Assembly (NCBI RefSeq): GCF_034008635.1
Contig: NZ_CP125378.1
Span: 4,030,501 to 4,094,500 of the forward strand
From: Pseudomonas sp. P8_229
GTDB taxonomy: Bacteria > Pseudomonadota > Gammaproteobacteria > Pseudomonadales > Pseudomonadaceae
Direction: 5' to 3'
DNA: 64,000 nt
Shown here: in pieces, positions 18,438 through 27,734 of the stretch
How the letters are laid out: each line of letters opens with the position of its first letter
How positions within the stretch are numbered: position 1 is the stretch's first letter
Made by a program: the position numbers and the translations under genes
The notes under the pieces: model-generated
Databases searched by the model: none
Told to the model about the DNA's origin: nothing
Seen by the model: the letters and a program-made list of their open reading frames with translations, nothing else

Positions 18438-19349
18438 ATGAATGAGTCCGTACGTTTCGAAGATAAAGTCGTGATCGTCACCGGAGCCGGCGGTGGCCTG
18501 GGTCGGGCGCACGCTTTACTGTTCGCCCGGCACGGCGCCAAAGTGCTGGTCAACGACCTCGGCGGCTCGACTCAGGGTGAAGGGGCCAACGCCTCTGCCG
18601 CTGATCGCGTAGTGGCGCAGATTCGCGAAGCCGGCGGCATCGCCGAGGCCAACCACGACTCGGTCACCGACGGCGACAAACTGGTGCAGAACGCCCTCGA
18701 TGTCTTTGGCCGGGTCGACGTGGTGGTGAACAACGCCGGGATCCTGCGCGACAAGACCTTCCACAAAATGGACGACGCCGACTGGGATCTGGTCTATCGC
18801 GTTCACGTCGAAGGCGCCTACAAAGTGACTCGCGCCGCATGGCCGCACCTGCGCGAGCAAAGCTACGGTCGGGTGATCTTCACGGCTTCGACTTCGGGCA
18901 TCTATGGCAACTTCGGCCAGTCCAACTATGGCATGGCCAAACTTGGCCTCTACGGGCTGACCCGTACCCTGGCCATCGAAGGTCGCAAGAACAACATCCT
19001 GGTTAATGCCATTGCGCCCACTGGCGGCACGCGCATGACCGAAGGCCTGATCCCGCCGCAAGTGTTCGAACAGCTCAAACCGGAACTGGTCAGCCCGCTG
19101 GTGGTGTACCTGGCCAGCGAGCAATGCCAGGAAACGTCCGGCTTGTTCGAAGTCGGTGGCGGCTGGATGGGCAAGGTGCGTTGGGAACGCAGCCTCGGCG
19201 CCGGGTTCGATCCTCGTGCGGGGTTCTCCCCGGAAGATGTGGCGGCGCACTGGCAGCAGATCTGCGACTTTGAAGGCGCTGCGCATCCGAAGGACAATAT
19301 CGAGGCGTTGAAGGAAATGATGGCGAATTTGCAGAAGTACGCGCTCTGA
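18438..19349 (+). CDS. SDR-family dehydrogenase (peroxisomal MFE-2-like)
   Basis: NAD(P)-dependent short-chain dehydrogenase of 303 residues. It has the nucleotide motif TGAGGGLGRAHALLFARHGA, NNAGILRDKTFHKMDDADWD and the catalytic Ser/Tyr-x3-Lys (STSGIYGNFGQSNYGMAK). The long form with NDLGG and the HPKDN-type C-terminus matches the 3-hydroxyacyl-CoA dehydrogenase part of multifunctional enzyme type 2, so a 3-hydroxyacyl-CoA or similar substrate is likely. ATG at 18438 has GGAG upstream. It lies 145 bases after the hydrolase gene. Confidence 0.85.
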   Translation: MNESVRFEDKVVIVTGAGGGLGRAHALLFARHGAKVLVNDLGGSTQGEGANASAADRVVAQIREAGGIAEANHDSVTDGDKLVQNALDVFGRVDVVVNNAGILRDKTFHKMDDADWDLVYRVHVEGAYKVTRAAWPHLREQSYGRVIFTASTSGIYGNFGQSNYGMAKLGLYGLTRTLAIEGRKNNILVNAIAPTGGTRMTEGLIPPQVFEQLKPELVSPLVVYLASEQCQETSGLFEVGGGWMGKVRWERSLGAGFDPRAGFSPEDVAAHWQQICDFEGAAHPKDNIEALKEMMANLQKYAL

Positions 19350-19396
19350 GTCCGGTCATCTCCCGCGAATCAAGACCCATGGAAAGCCTTCGCCCA

Positions 19397-19425
19397 TAAA
19401 AAAGGCCGCTGCAAACGCAGCGGCC
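19397..19425 (-). terminator. Intrinsic terminator facing left with no matching gene
   Basis: Perfect GGCCGCTGC-AAAC-GCAGCGGCC hairpin with an A-run at 19398-19403. The T-run is therefore on the minus strand and would end a leftward transcript, but no leftward gene lies to its right before hmgR. Confidence 0.65.
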
Positions 19426-19941
19426 AAGGTAAGACGTTGGATCAAGGAGCTACAAATCAACGTCAGTGAACACCGGGGCGATAAATCGAAGATTCGACTC
19501 ATCTGAAATCGGTCGGCCATGGCGCGAATTGCTCAGCAGCCAGGGCTTCGTGCTTTGCGGCATATGCCGTGAAAGCCCGATCAGAATAGGCGGTTGGAGC
19601 CGGCGGAAAAATACCGATTCTGGATATGCACTGTTACGGTGCGCGCAACAGTAGTGGGTGCTTCATCGGGTATCAAGCGCCTTATTGCACAGTAAAAAAG
19701 ACGTTTCCATAAATGATTGATCAAGAAGGTTTTGTATTGAAGAATAACTGAAGTATCGTTGTTGCAGGGTGGCGGGTTGATAACGGGAGTTTCTTCGTAG
19801 TTTTGTTGAGTTATATTGATATGCTAAATTTTCCGCAATAAATGTCTGGTGTTTATATAGTTTTGCTTCTTCTATATTCGAGTTCGATTTTCTCGGGTTC
19901 TTAAATGTTTTCCCGAATACTTGAAGATAAGGAAGTTATTA
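19426..19941. other. Noncoding leader, AT-rich in its right half
   Basis: About 516 bases without a convincing gene. From about 19,670 the composition becomes strongly AT-rich compared with the surroundings, including possible promoter elements such as TTGTTG and GATATGCTAAAT near 19,804-19,830. A minus-strand frame of 37 codons (ATG at 19563, stop at 19450) ends just before the leftward terminator but has no recognisable product. Confidence 0.5.
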
Positions 19942-22900
19942 ATGAAGAGGCTGTATACCAGTCTGATGCTCGATACCCTTTATAAGCGTGTTGAGAGTTC
20001 AGAGGAAATCACCAAGTCCATTTCGGTTGGACAGCAATTGTTGGCCACTCTTGAGGGTATCCCTTCATTCAGGCAAATGGCCCGTGAACGCTTGGTCGAA
20101 AAGCTGCGGGAGTACCATCCGGGTGTTCAGTTGGACAAGGTATTTATCAACAGGGCTGATGTTGATCATAATCTGGGTAGCCGTCCCCAAGGTTCGTTAC
20201 TTGATGTCTACGTAGAGTGTTTGTCACGTTTTCTGTCACCGACTTACATCATCGACGCTGATGGTCTATATGATCGCCCTGACACCACCGACGTTCGTTT
20301 CAAAGTGTCTGGGCTGGACCTGATTCAAGTTGAGCGGCTGATCGACAACGCCCTGCAGGCGCTGAGCCGCGAGCATCGCACCAGCCTTGAAAAGTACTGG
20401 CAGGCACCCGCAGTGCGCGGCGCGTTCAGCAATAAGACCGCTCTGCAGCAGGCCATTTCCAGAGCGTTGATGGCGCAACTTTCCCTGAGTGTCATGGGGA
20501 ATCGCCTGGAGTCTGGGCAAGCTGAAAACCTTGCCAAAGCCTTGGTTTCAGAGACAGGTTATTCGCTGTACAAAGTCCTGATCAATGATGCTGGGGCGCC
20601 ATCCACGTCATTGGCATCCGTATTTATCGTGGACATGGCGAATCTGGGTGCCCCGCAACTTTCACTCAATGACGATCATTACTCATGCTTCCTTTACACG
20701 CCCGTCCGAGGGTACGAGTTTTTCGTCAACAGTAATGATCTGCATGCAACGCTGTGCAGCCGCCTGTCCGTAGCCGGTTATGGCCTTACTTATCCGAGGC
20801 TGAAGGAAAGCGTCTTCGAGTTCTGCGTCGAGTCGCATCTCAAGCAGCAGGCTGATGAAGTGGCACGCCTGGCGAACTCGCGGGAACGTGATGAGGCCGG
20901 AGGCCTGGTTGCGTTGGAACAAAATCAACGTTTCTCCACATTACGGCAACACTGGCTGTCGCACTTTGCTCTGCTGCGAGCCGCGGTCAGTCGCGGCGAA
21001 TGGCCGGCATGGCTGCAGGCAGCCGGTGAATCCGTGCAGAACAACTATCTGCAACTCGAGACGTCGATGCGCAAGTACCACGAGGATTTCCAGCGTACTC
21101 ACGCACCCACTTTTTCGTTAAAGGACTACGCCCGAACGACGTTGGCGGAGTGGACAAAAAGTACGCTGGGAGTTTCTGTGGACGGTAATACCGTTCGGGT
21201 TCACACCACTTATGAAATGAAACTCGGAGGAAAAACCATTCGCCATGAGGAAAGTCGCAGCCTGACGGAACTGGTTGCGTTCGGCGCTCACGATGTTGGT
21301 TTTGCACCGAAGCTGACTCTGGTGGGGGCTGAAAATACCGGACTGACAGTGGACAAACTCAATCGATGGCTGCAACAGACGGACCTGCGCAAAGAGTTCG
21401 TTGAAACGCGCTCGGACACGCCGTCGGCTGATTATCACGATGCATTGAGCAACAAGCTGATCAGCGAAATCCAGTTTGATCTACTGGTTGCCTTCCACAG
21501 CCGGCGTCTTGAAAAAAACGAATTCGATCTGGTCAATCAGGCGCTCGGGGGGGATCCGTCCGTATTGATGGCTGGCGTGCATTTCGCTGGCGCGACACAA
21601 CCATTGAAAGACATTTTGATTTTTCAGGGCGGGCGACGTGATCTCGGGCCACAGTTGGTCTACATGCGCTTGGTCGAGGGGGGGAACGGGTTCTTGCGAT
21701 TCAATCGTTTTGAAGAGTTTTCCAGCAAACTCAAAGAATGGCTGAGTAACGATTCAACTTACGCAACGTCAATGCTGCATGCCAAAGATCTGCCAACCAT
21801 CGGCAATGATTTGCAACATGCCGAAGGTCTGGCGTTTGATTTGAACAGGATCCGTGCGGCTTCGGTAGAGTTCAAGCGCAGGCCCGATAGTCCGTTGGCC
21901 GGTGTTGTGGCAGTGCATTTTGGATGGACGGCAGGCGCCGCAGCCAGTATTGCGCCACTCAACTTTCGAGCGGTGCCGCAAGAGGTGCGTCAGCGTCATG
22001 TTCGCCTCACGACCGAACTCAAGGCCTTGTACTCCGTCGAGTTGCGTGAAACCGGTTTTCCCTCGTATGAAAACTTCGCCCGCGATCTGATCAAGACAAG
22101 GATCGAAGAGGTACTTCGTTCGCGAGGCCGTTATGTCGAGGTCAATCCGGACCTGGTGTTCGTACAGATCTCGGCAACTGAAAACTGGGTACTCACTGAG
22201 TTGATTGTGCAAGAGCGGGCCTTCGAGCCGCCCAGCAGCCCTCAGTGGGACCCGAGTGATTACCCGCGTTTTCACTGGAGCACTGCCCAACCCTCACTGG
22301 ATGCCCTGACTATCAAGGACATTGCCAGTTGGTCGAAGACGCTACGGCCAGGGGAAAAGTATATCGAGATGCTCAAGACGAAGTTCCAGTCGAAAGCTCC
22401 ACTGTACGCATTCAAGCGAGAAGTGCATTTGCGCCGCTTGCATGCCGAAATGTCGTTGGCGCTGGTTTCCCAGTACGCCGATGCACAACTGAACAACGAA
22501 CAGTTCAATAGTTTGCAGCGCCTGCTCACTGAGTTGCAAACGCCTCAGCCAATCAAGGTTTCCGACCCGGTGGTCGCAAGCGAAAGCGTCTATGAGTTCA
22601 AGATCAAAAACACCCGCAGAGTCGACGGTGTTTATGTGTTCAGGACGATGACCAGCCAGGGCGTAGCGGATTTTCTCTACACGCCGGATGCGCCGGACCG
22701 CATCGCGTTTCGCAAGGCTGCCGATTTTGTCGGGTCGATTCGCTTGCGTGCGCGTTCGTTGCGTAACTACTACATCGATCGTGTCGCGCTCGTCGATCAG
22801 AAAGTGGTCAACGATTATTTCGATGAACTACAGGCGACAGTCAAGGACGTACCCGCACCCGTGCCTTATACCAATACGCGGATCCGGGATTTGCGCACCG

Positions 22901-23361
22901 CCTACGACGCTCATGTCAGCCGCGTGATCGAAGACATAGACAAGCGCACCACCAGCCTTGCCGAGATCATTGGTGGGCTGATCTACGACAATGTGAAACT
23001 GGCGGCATCGGTTATCGCTCTGGTCATTGCGCCAGTAGGGCTGGCGCTGACGGCCGTGGAAGTAGCCAAGAGCATTTACGACAGCGCGAATGCCCATTAC
23101 TACGGTGAGAATGGCGAAGCGTTTGCCCATTTCAGGGATGCACTGCTTGGCCTGGCGACGCTGGGCCAGGCAGGCCTCGGCGCCGAGAGTGTCACCCGAT
23201 TGCAGCGCACGTTGATCGAATTGGCGGGAGATGCCGACACCGTGGTGGGATTACTGGCAACGGCTCTCGGCCAAAAGCTCGGTCACGAACGTTTGCGCGA
23301 ACTGATTGAACAAGTGCTGGATACCGAGGCTGTCGACAGTAGTAAAACCACCGTCTCCTGA
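19942..23361 (+). CDS. Large dermonecrotic-toxin-like protein (DUF6543 type), putative
   Basis: A 1,139-residue protein without signal peptide. Length, the long helical N-terminal region and one hydrophobic segment near the C-terminus (about 1,019-1,045, AASVIALVIAPVGLALTAVE) followed by a helical tail resemble the large Pseudomonas proteins annotated with the dermonecrotic/RTX toxin membrane-localisation domain. I see no catalytic motif, RTX nonapeptides or Rhs repeats. Start at 19942 is supported by AAGGAAG six bases upstream; a TTG at 19921 is possible. The AT-rich leader and lone position suggest acquisition. Family assignment is moderate; activity is unproven. Confidence 0.6.
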   Translation: MKRLYTSLMLDTLYKRVESSEEITKSISVGQQLLATLEGIPSFRQMARERLVEKLREYHPGVQLDKVFINRADVDHNLGSRPQGSLLDVYVECLSRFLSPTYIIDADGLYDRPDTTDVRFKVSGLDLIQVERLIDNALQALSREHRTSLEKYWQAPAVRGAFSNKTALQQAISRALMAQLSLSVMGNRLESGQAENLAKALVSETGYSLYKVLINDAGAPSTSLASVFIVDMANLGAPQLSLNDDHYSCFLYTPVRGYEFFVNSNDLHATLCSRLSVAGYGLTYPRLKESVFEFCVESHLKQQADEVARLANSRERDEAGGLVALEQNQRFSTLRQHWLSHFALLRAAVSRGEWPAWLQAAGESVQNNYLQLETSMRKYHEDFQRTHAPTFSLKDYARTTLAEWTKSTLGVSVDGNTVRVHTTYEMKLGGKTIRHEESRSLTELVAFGAHDVGFAPKLTLVGAENTGLTVDKLNRWLQQTDLRKEFVETRSDTPSADYHDALSNKLISEIQFDLLVAFHSRRLEKNEFDLVNQALGGDPSVLMAGVHFAGATQPLKDILIFQGGRRDLGPQLVYMRLVEGGNGFLRFNRFEEFSSKLKEWLSNDSTYATSMLHAKDLPTIGNDLQHAEGLAFDLNRIRAASVEFKRRPDSPLAGVVAVHFGWTAGAAASIAPLNFRAVPQEVRQRHVRLTTELKALYSVELRETGFPSYENFARDLIKTRIEEVLRSRGRYVEVNPDLVFVQISATENWVLTELIVQERAFEPPSSPQWDPSDYPRFHWSTAQPSLDALTIKDIASWSKTLRPGEKYIEMLKTKFQSKAPLYAFKREVHLRRLHAEMSLALVSQYADAQLNNEQFNSLQRLLTELQTPQPIKVSDPVVASESVYEFKIKNTRRVDGVYVFRTMTSQGVADFLYTPDAPDRIAFRKAADFVGSIRLRARSLRNYYIDRVALVDQKVVNDYFDELQATVKDVPAPVPYTNTRIRDLRTAYDAHVSRVIEDIDKRTTSLAEIIGGLIYDNVKLAASVIALVIAPVGLALTAVEVAKSIYDSANAHYYGENGEAFAHFRDALLGLATLGQAGLGAESVTRLQRTLIELAGDADTVVGLLATALGQKLGHERLRELIEQVLDTEAVDSSKTTVS

Positions 23362-23366
23362 TTCAT

Positions 23367-24152
23367 TCAGGTCGCCGCTGCGTAACCCATTCGCCAGCTC
23401 ACGGCCCGCGACGCCGCCAGTAACCGCTGCGCCGCCGGGCCGTTCTCGTCAGCATGGAACAGCGAAGTCGGCCCGACGATGGTCAGCACGGCGGCGATCT
23501 GTCCGACCGCGTTGAACACTGGGGCCGACAGCGCATCCACACCTGGCAGCAACAAGCCGTGAACATGATGCAGACCGCGCTCGCGGATCTGTTCGCACAA
23601 ACCGCTGTAGGTGTTTTCATCAGCCAGTGGATGGCCGGCAACGGCGATTTCCTGCTCGCGCAGTTCATCGGTTTCCCGGTGCGGCAGATAGGCGCTGAAC
23701 ACCAGTCCAGTGGACGAGCTGAGCAACGGTAATACCGAACCCAGTTGCGTGACCACCGTCACCGCGCGCACTGCGGGTTCGATGTGCACCACGGTCGCGC
23801 CCTGATTACCCCACACCGCCAAAAAGCAGGTTTCGTTCAACTCGTCGCGCAACTCGGCCAGGGGCAGGGCGGCGACTTTGAGCACGTCCATACTGTTGAG
23901 GGCGGCCAGGCCTACACGCAGCGCTTCACGGCCAAGACCGTAATGGTTGGTGGCGGCGTTCTGTTCGGCAAAACCGCTGGCAATCAGTGCCTGAAGATAA
24001 CGGTGCACCTTGCTCGCCGGCATCTGCACGTGTTCGGCCAGACGCGACAGAGACGTGGAGGGCGACAACTCGGCCAAGGCCTTGAGGATGTCGGTGCCGA
24101 CCTCGGCGGAGCGGACTTTCTGTTTGCCGTTGCTGTCGCTGGTTTTTTCCAT
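23367..24152 (-). CDS. hmgR: IclR-family repressor of homogentisate catabolism
   Basis: Regulator of 261 residues with an N-terminal winged helix (ALAELSPSTSLSRLAEHVQM, PASKVHRYLQALIASGFAEQ) and an IclR effector-binding domain. It is divergent from hmgABC, as in P. putida, where HmgR represses the operon and homogentisate is the inducer. A 17-bp palindrome in the intergenic region is a ready operator. Its stop lies five bases from the convergent toxin-like gene. Confidence 0.9.
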   Translation of the reverse strand: MEKTSDSNGKQKVRSAEVGTDILKALAELSPSTSLSRLAEHVQMPASKVHRYLQALIASGFAEQNAATNHYGLGREALRVGLAALNSMDVLKVAALPLAELRDELNETCFLAVWGNQGATVVHIEPAVRAVTVVTQLGSVLPLLSSSTGLVFSAYLPHRETDELREQEIAVAGHPLADENTYSGLCEQIRERGLHHVHGLLLPGVDALSAPVFNAVGQIAAVLTIVGPTSLFHADENGPAAQRLLAASRAVSWRMGYAAAT

Positions 24153-24214
24153 GGTGCGGCCGGGATCCGAAAACGAATGGGCGTCTTTATATCTTGACGC
24201 TGGATAGCGAGCAA

Positions 24215-24231
24215 ATTACGTTATGCGTAAT
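24215..24231. promoter_or_regulatory. HmgR operator, 17-bp palindrome
   Basis: ATTACG-TTATG-CGTAAT, a perfect inverted repeat of 17 bp between hmgR and hmgA, followed by a further CGAATTACG half-site. A 17-bp palindrome is the HmgR site described in P. putida. Confidence 0.75.
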
Positions 24232-24317
24232 CGAATTACGATAATAACAACCCCGGCGTGCGCAAACCTCTGAGCCAGAGCGATGGGCCACTGCCGACTC
24301 CCTGTTCAGGAGGCTCC

Positions 24318-25622
24318 ATGAACCTCGATTCAACCGCGTCGGAGCTGGCGTACCAGTCCGGTTTCGGCAACGAATTCAGCAGTGAAGCGTTGCCCGGTGC
24401 CTTGCCCGTTGGCCAGAACTCGCCGCAAAAAGCGCCGTACGGTCTCTACACCGAATTGTTTTCCGGTACCGCGTTCACCATGACTCGCAGTGAAGCACGG
24501 CGTACCTGGATGTATCGGATTCAGCCGTCGGCCAATCACCCGGCCTTCGTCAAACTGGAGCGGCAACTGGCCGGCGGCCCGTTGGGTGAAGTGACCCCCA
24601 ATCGTCTGCGCTGGAATCCGCTGGAGATCCCGGCCGAGCCGACCGACTTCATCGACGGACTGCTGAGCATGGCCGCCAACGCCAGCGCCGAGAAGCCATC
24701 CGGCATCAGCATCTACAACTACGTCGCCAACCGTTCGATGGAACGGGTGTTCTTCAACGCCGACGGCGAGCTGCTGCTGGTGCCGCAACTCGGGCGTCTG
24801 CGTATTGCCACCGAATTGGGTGTGCTGGAACTGGCACCACTGGAAATCGCCGTGTTGCCGCGCGGCTTGAAGTTCCGCGTCGAACTGCTCGATGCGCAGG
24901 CCCGCGGTTACATTGCCGAGAACCATGGCGCGCCGCTGCGCCTGCCGGATCTGGGGCCGATCGGCAGCAATGGCCTGGCCAATCCGCGCGACTTCCTGAC
25001 CCCGGTCGCGGCCTACGAAAACCTCCAGCAGCCAACGACGCTGGTGCAGAAGTTTCTCGGCCAGTTGTGGGTTACCGAACTGAATCACTCGCCGCTGAAC
25101 GTGGTCGCCTGGCACGGCAACAACGTGCCGTACAAATACGACCTGCGTCGTTTCAACACCATCGGCACCGTGAGTTTCGATCATCCGGATCCGTCGATCT
25201 TCACCGTGCTGACTTCGCCGACCAGCGTGCATGGCCTGGCCAACCTCGACTTCGTGATCTTCCCGCCACGCTGGATGGTCGCTGAGAACACCTTCCGTCC
25301 GCCGTGGTTCCACCGCAATCTGATGAACGAATTCATGGGCCTTATCCAGGGCGAGTACGACGCCAAGGCTGAAGGTTTCGTGCCCGGCGGTGCGTCCCTG
25401 CACAGCTGCATGAGCGCCCACGGCCCGGACGGCGAAACCTGCACCAAAGCGATCAACGCCGAGCTCAAACCGGCGAAAATCGATAACACCATGGCCTTCA
25501 TGTTCGAGACCAGTCAGGTGCTGCGCCCAAGCCGTTTCGCCCTCGACTGCCCGCAACTGCAATCCAATTACGACGCCTGCTGGGCCACGCTGCCCGCCAC
25601 GTTCGACCCGACCCGGAGATAA
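24318..25622 (+). CDS. hmgA: Homogentisate 1,2-dioxygenase
   Basis: Opens the ring of homogentisate, the central intermediate of phenylalanine and tyrosine breakdown, to maleylacetoacetate. It has 434 residues, the full family length, with the N-terminal [19 protein letters not shown] and the C-terminal iron-binding segment containing [19 protein letters not shown], where the conserved His and Glu lie. ATG at 24318 is preceded by AGGAGG. First gene of hmgABC; three bases separate its stop from hmgB. Confidence 0.97.
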   Translation: MNLDSTASELAYQSGFGNEFSSEALPGALPVGQNSPQKAPYGLYTELFSGTAFTMTRSEARRTWMYRIQPSANHPAFVKLERQLAGGPLGEVTPNRLRWNPLEIPAEPTDFIDGLLSMAANASAEKPSGISIYNYVANRSMERVFFNADGELLLVPQLGRLRIATELGVLELAPLEIAVLPRGLKFRVELLDAQARGYIAENHGAPLRLPDLGPIGSNGLANPRDFLTPVAAYENLQQPTTLVQKFLGQLWVTELNHSPLNVVAWHGNNVPYKYDLRRFNTIGTVSFDHPDPSIFTVLTSPTSVHGLANLDFVIFPPRWMVAENTFRPPWFHRNLMNEFMGLIQGEYDAKAEGFVPGGASLHSCMSAHGPDGETCTKAINAELKPAKIDNTMAFMFETSQVLRPSRFALDCPQLQSNYDACWATLPATFDPTRR

Positions 25623-25625
25623 CCC

Positions 25626-26930
25626 ATGACGCAGACTTCCATCACCCGCAGCTGGGTCGCTTCGGCCAACGGCCACGCGGATTTCCCTCTGCAGAACCTG
25701 CCGCTGGGGGTGTTCAGCCTCAACGGTTCGGCGCCGCGCGCAGGCGTGGCGATTGGCGAGCACATTTTCGATCTGCAGGTGGCGCTCGAAGCCGGGTTGT
25801 TCGACGGCGCGGCCCGCAGCGCAGTCGAAGCCATGCACGGTGGCCTGTTGAACGCCTTCTTCGACCTCGGTCGCGAGGCCCGCGCAGCGTTGCGCAGCCA
25901 CTTGCTGGAATTGTTCAGCGAGGGCAGCAGCCATCGCGGCGCCATTGAAGCCCAAGGCGCAAAACTGCTGCCACTGGCGGCCGATTGCCATATGCACCTG
26001 CCGGCGCGCATCAGCGACTACACCGACTTCTATGTGGGCATCGAGCATGCACAGAACGTCGGCAAACTGTTCCGTCCGGACAATCCACTGCTGCCGAACT
26101 ACAAGCACGTGCCGATCGGTTATCACGGTCGGGCCTCCACGGTGCGCGCCTCCGGTACCGACGTGCGCCGTCCGAAAGGCCAGACGTTGCCGGCCGGTGC
26201 GAGCGAGCCGACCTTCGGCCCTTGCGCACGTCTGGACTACGAGCTGGAGCTGGGCATCTGGATCGGTCAGGGCAACGAAATGGGCGATTCAATTGCCATC
26301 GGTGACGCCGCCGAGCACATCGCCGGTTTCTGCCTGCTCAACGACTGGTCGGCCCGCGATATTCAGGCCTGGGAATACCAGCCACTGGGACCATTCCTGT
26401 CCAAGAGTTTTATCACCAGTGTTTCGCCCTGGGTGGTGACGGCTGAAGCGCTGGAGCCGTTCCGTACCGCGCAACCGGCGCGTCCTGAAGGTGATCCGCA
26501 GCCGCTGCCATACCTGTTCGACAAACGCGATCAGGAGGCTGGTGCTTTCGACATCGAACTCGAAGTGCTGCTGCTCACCGAAGCCATGCGCGAGCAGAAT
26601 CTGCCGGCCCATCGTCTGACTCTGAGCAACACTCGCTACATGTACTGGACCGTCGCGCAAATGGTCGCGCACCACAGCGTCAACGGTTGCCAGTTGCAGG
26701 CCGGTGACCTGTTCGGTTCGGGCACCTTGTCTGGCCCGCAAAGCGGTCAGTTCGGCAGTCTGCTGGAAATCACCGAGGGCGGCAAAAAGCCGATCGAACT
26801 GGCCTCTGGCGAGGTGCGTAAATTCCTCGAGGACGGTGATGAAATCATCCTGCGCGCACGTTGTGCCCGTGACGGTTTTGCCTCCATCGGTTTCGGCGAG
26901 TGCCGCGGCAAAGTGCTGGCGGCGCGCTGA
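25626..26930 (+). CDS. hmgB: Fumarylacetoacetase
   Basis: Hydrolyses fumarylacetoacetate to fumarate and acetoacetate, the last step of the homogentisate pathway. It has 434 residues. The FAH signatures DYTDFYVGIEHAQNVG, PIGYHGRASTVRASG, the metal-binding DYELELGIWIGQGN and NDWSARDIQAWEYQPLGPF are all present. Tightly spaced between hmgA and hmgC. Confidence 0.97.
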   Translation: MTQTSITRSWVASANGHADFPLQNLPLGVFSLNGSAPRAGVAIGEHIFDLQVALEAGLFDGAARSAVEAMHGGLLNAFFDLGREARAALRSHLLELFSEGSSHRGAIEAQGAKLLPLAADCHMHLPARISDYTDFYVGIEHAQNVGKLFRPDNPLLPNYKHVPIGYHGRASTVRASGTDVRRPKGQTLPAGASEPTFGPCARLDYELELGIWIGQGNEMGDSIAIGDAAEHIAGFCLLNDWSARDIQAWEYQPLGPFLSKSFITSVSPWVVTAEALEPFRTAQPARPEGDPQPLPYLFDKRDQEAGAFDIELEVLLLTEAMREQNLPAHRLTLSNTRYMYWTVAQMVAHHSVNGCQLQAGDLFGSGTLSGPQSGQFGSLLEITEGGKKPIELASGEVRKFLEDGDEIILRARCARDGFASIGFGECRGKVLAAR

Positions 26931-26942
26931 CAGGAGCGGACC

Positions 26943-27578
26943 ATGGATATCTACACCTACTACCGTTCGACCTCGTCATACCGGGTGCGCATTGCCCTGG
27001 CGCTGAAGGGGCTCGACTACACCGCGCTGCCAGTCAACCTGATCGCGCCATCCGGGGGCGAGCATCGGCAGGCGGCGTATCTGGCGATCAATCCACAGGG
27101 CCGGGTGCCGGCCTTGCGCACCGATGACGGTGAGTTGCTGATTCAGTCGCCAGCGATCATCGAGTATCTGGAGGAACGTTATCCACAGAAGCCCCTTTTG
27201 CCGGAAGACCTCGCCGCCCGCGCCCATGTGCGCGGTGTGGCGGCGGTAATTGGTTGCGACGTGCATCCGCTGCACAACGTCAGCGTGCTCAATCGCCTGC
27301 GTCAGTTGGGGCACGAGGAGCCGCAGGTGGTGGAGTGGATTGCGCACTGGATCGGTCAAGGGCTGGCGACCGTCGAGCAGTTGATCGGTGACAGCGGTTT
27401 CTGTTTCGGTGAGTGGCCGTGTGTGGCGGATGTCTATCTGATCCCGCAGTTGTACGCGGCCGAGCGTTTCAATGTATCGCTGGAGGCTTATCCACGGATT
27501 CGTCGGGTGGCGGCACTGGCGGCTGAGCATCCGGCGTTCATCAAGGCGCATCCGGCCAACCAGCCGGATACCCCATAA
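26943..27578 (+). CDS. hmgC: Maleylacetoacetate isomerase (zeta-class GST)
   Basis: Glutathione-dependent isomerase converting maleylacetoacetate to fumarylacetoacetate, 211 residues. The zeta-class N-terminal motif YYRSTSSYRVRIALALKGL with the catalytic SSxxxR, the LLIQSPAIIEYLEERYP glutathione-site strand and the C-terminal helical domain are complete. Third gene of the operon, 12 bases after hmgB with AGGAG upstream. A REPIN follows. Confidence 0.96.
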   Translation: MDIYTYYRSTSSYRVRIALALKGLDYTALPVNLIAPSGGEHRQAAYLAINPQGRVPALRTDDGELLIQSPAIIEYLEERYPQKPLLPEDLAARAHVRGVAAVIGCDVHPLHNVSVLNRLRQLGHEEPQVVEWIAHWIGQGLATVEQLIGDSGFCFGEWPCVADVYLIPQLYAAERFNVSLEAYPRIRRVAALAAEHPAFIKAHPANQPDTP

Positions 27579-27595
27579 AGTTCCACACTGCCCAA

Positions 27596-27684
27596 TGTAG
27601 GAGTGAGCCTGCTCGCGATAGCGGAGTGTCAGATACGGGGATGTTGACGGACACACCGCTATCGCGAGCAGGCTCACTCCTACA
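27596..27684. repeat. REPIN
   Basis: Inverted REP arms, TGTAGGAGTGAGCCTGCTCG and its complement, around a spacer of about 35 bases between hmgC and the MFS gene. Confidence 0.92.
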
Positions 27685-27734
27685 AGGGATCAGCACCGCA
27701 CAAAAAATCATAAAAACAAAACAGGTACCTTGCG

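Noticed and set aside
24330..26126. 598-codon antisense frame
   Set aside because: It lies opposite hmgA and hmgB, both canonical; it is a high-GC shadow frame without recognisable domains.
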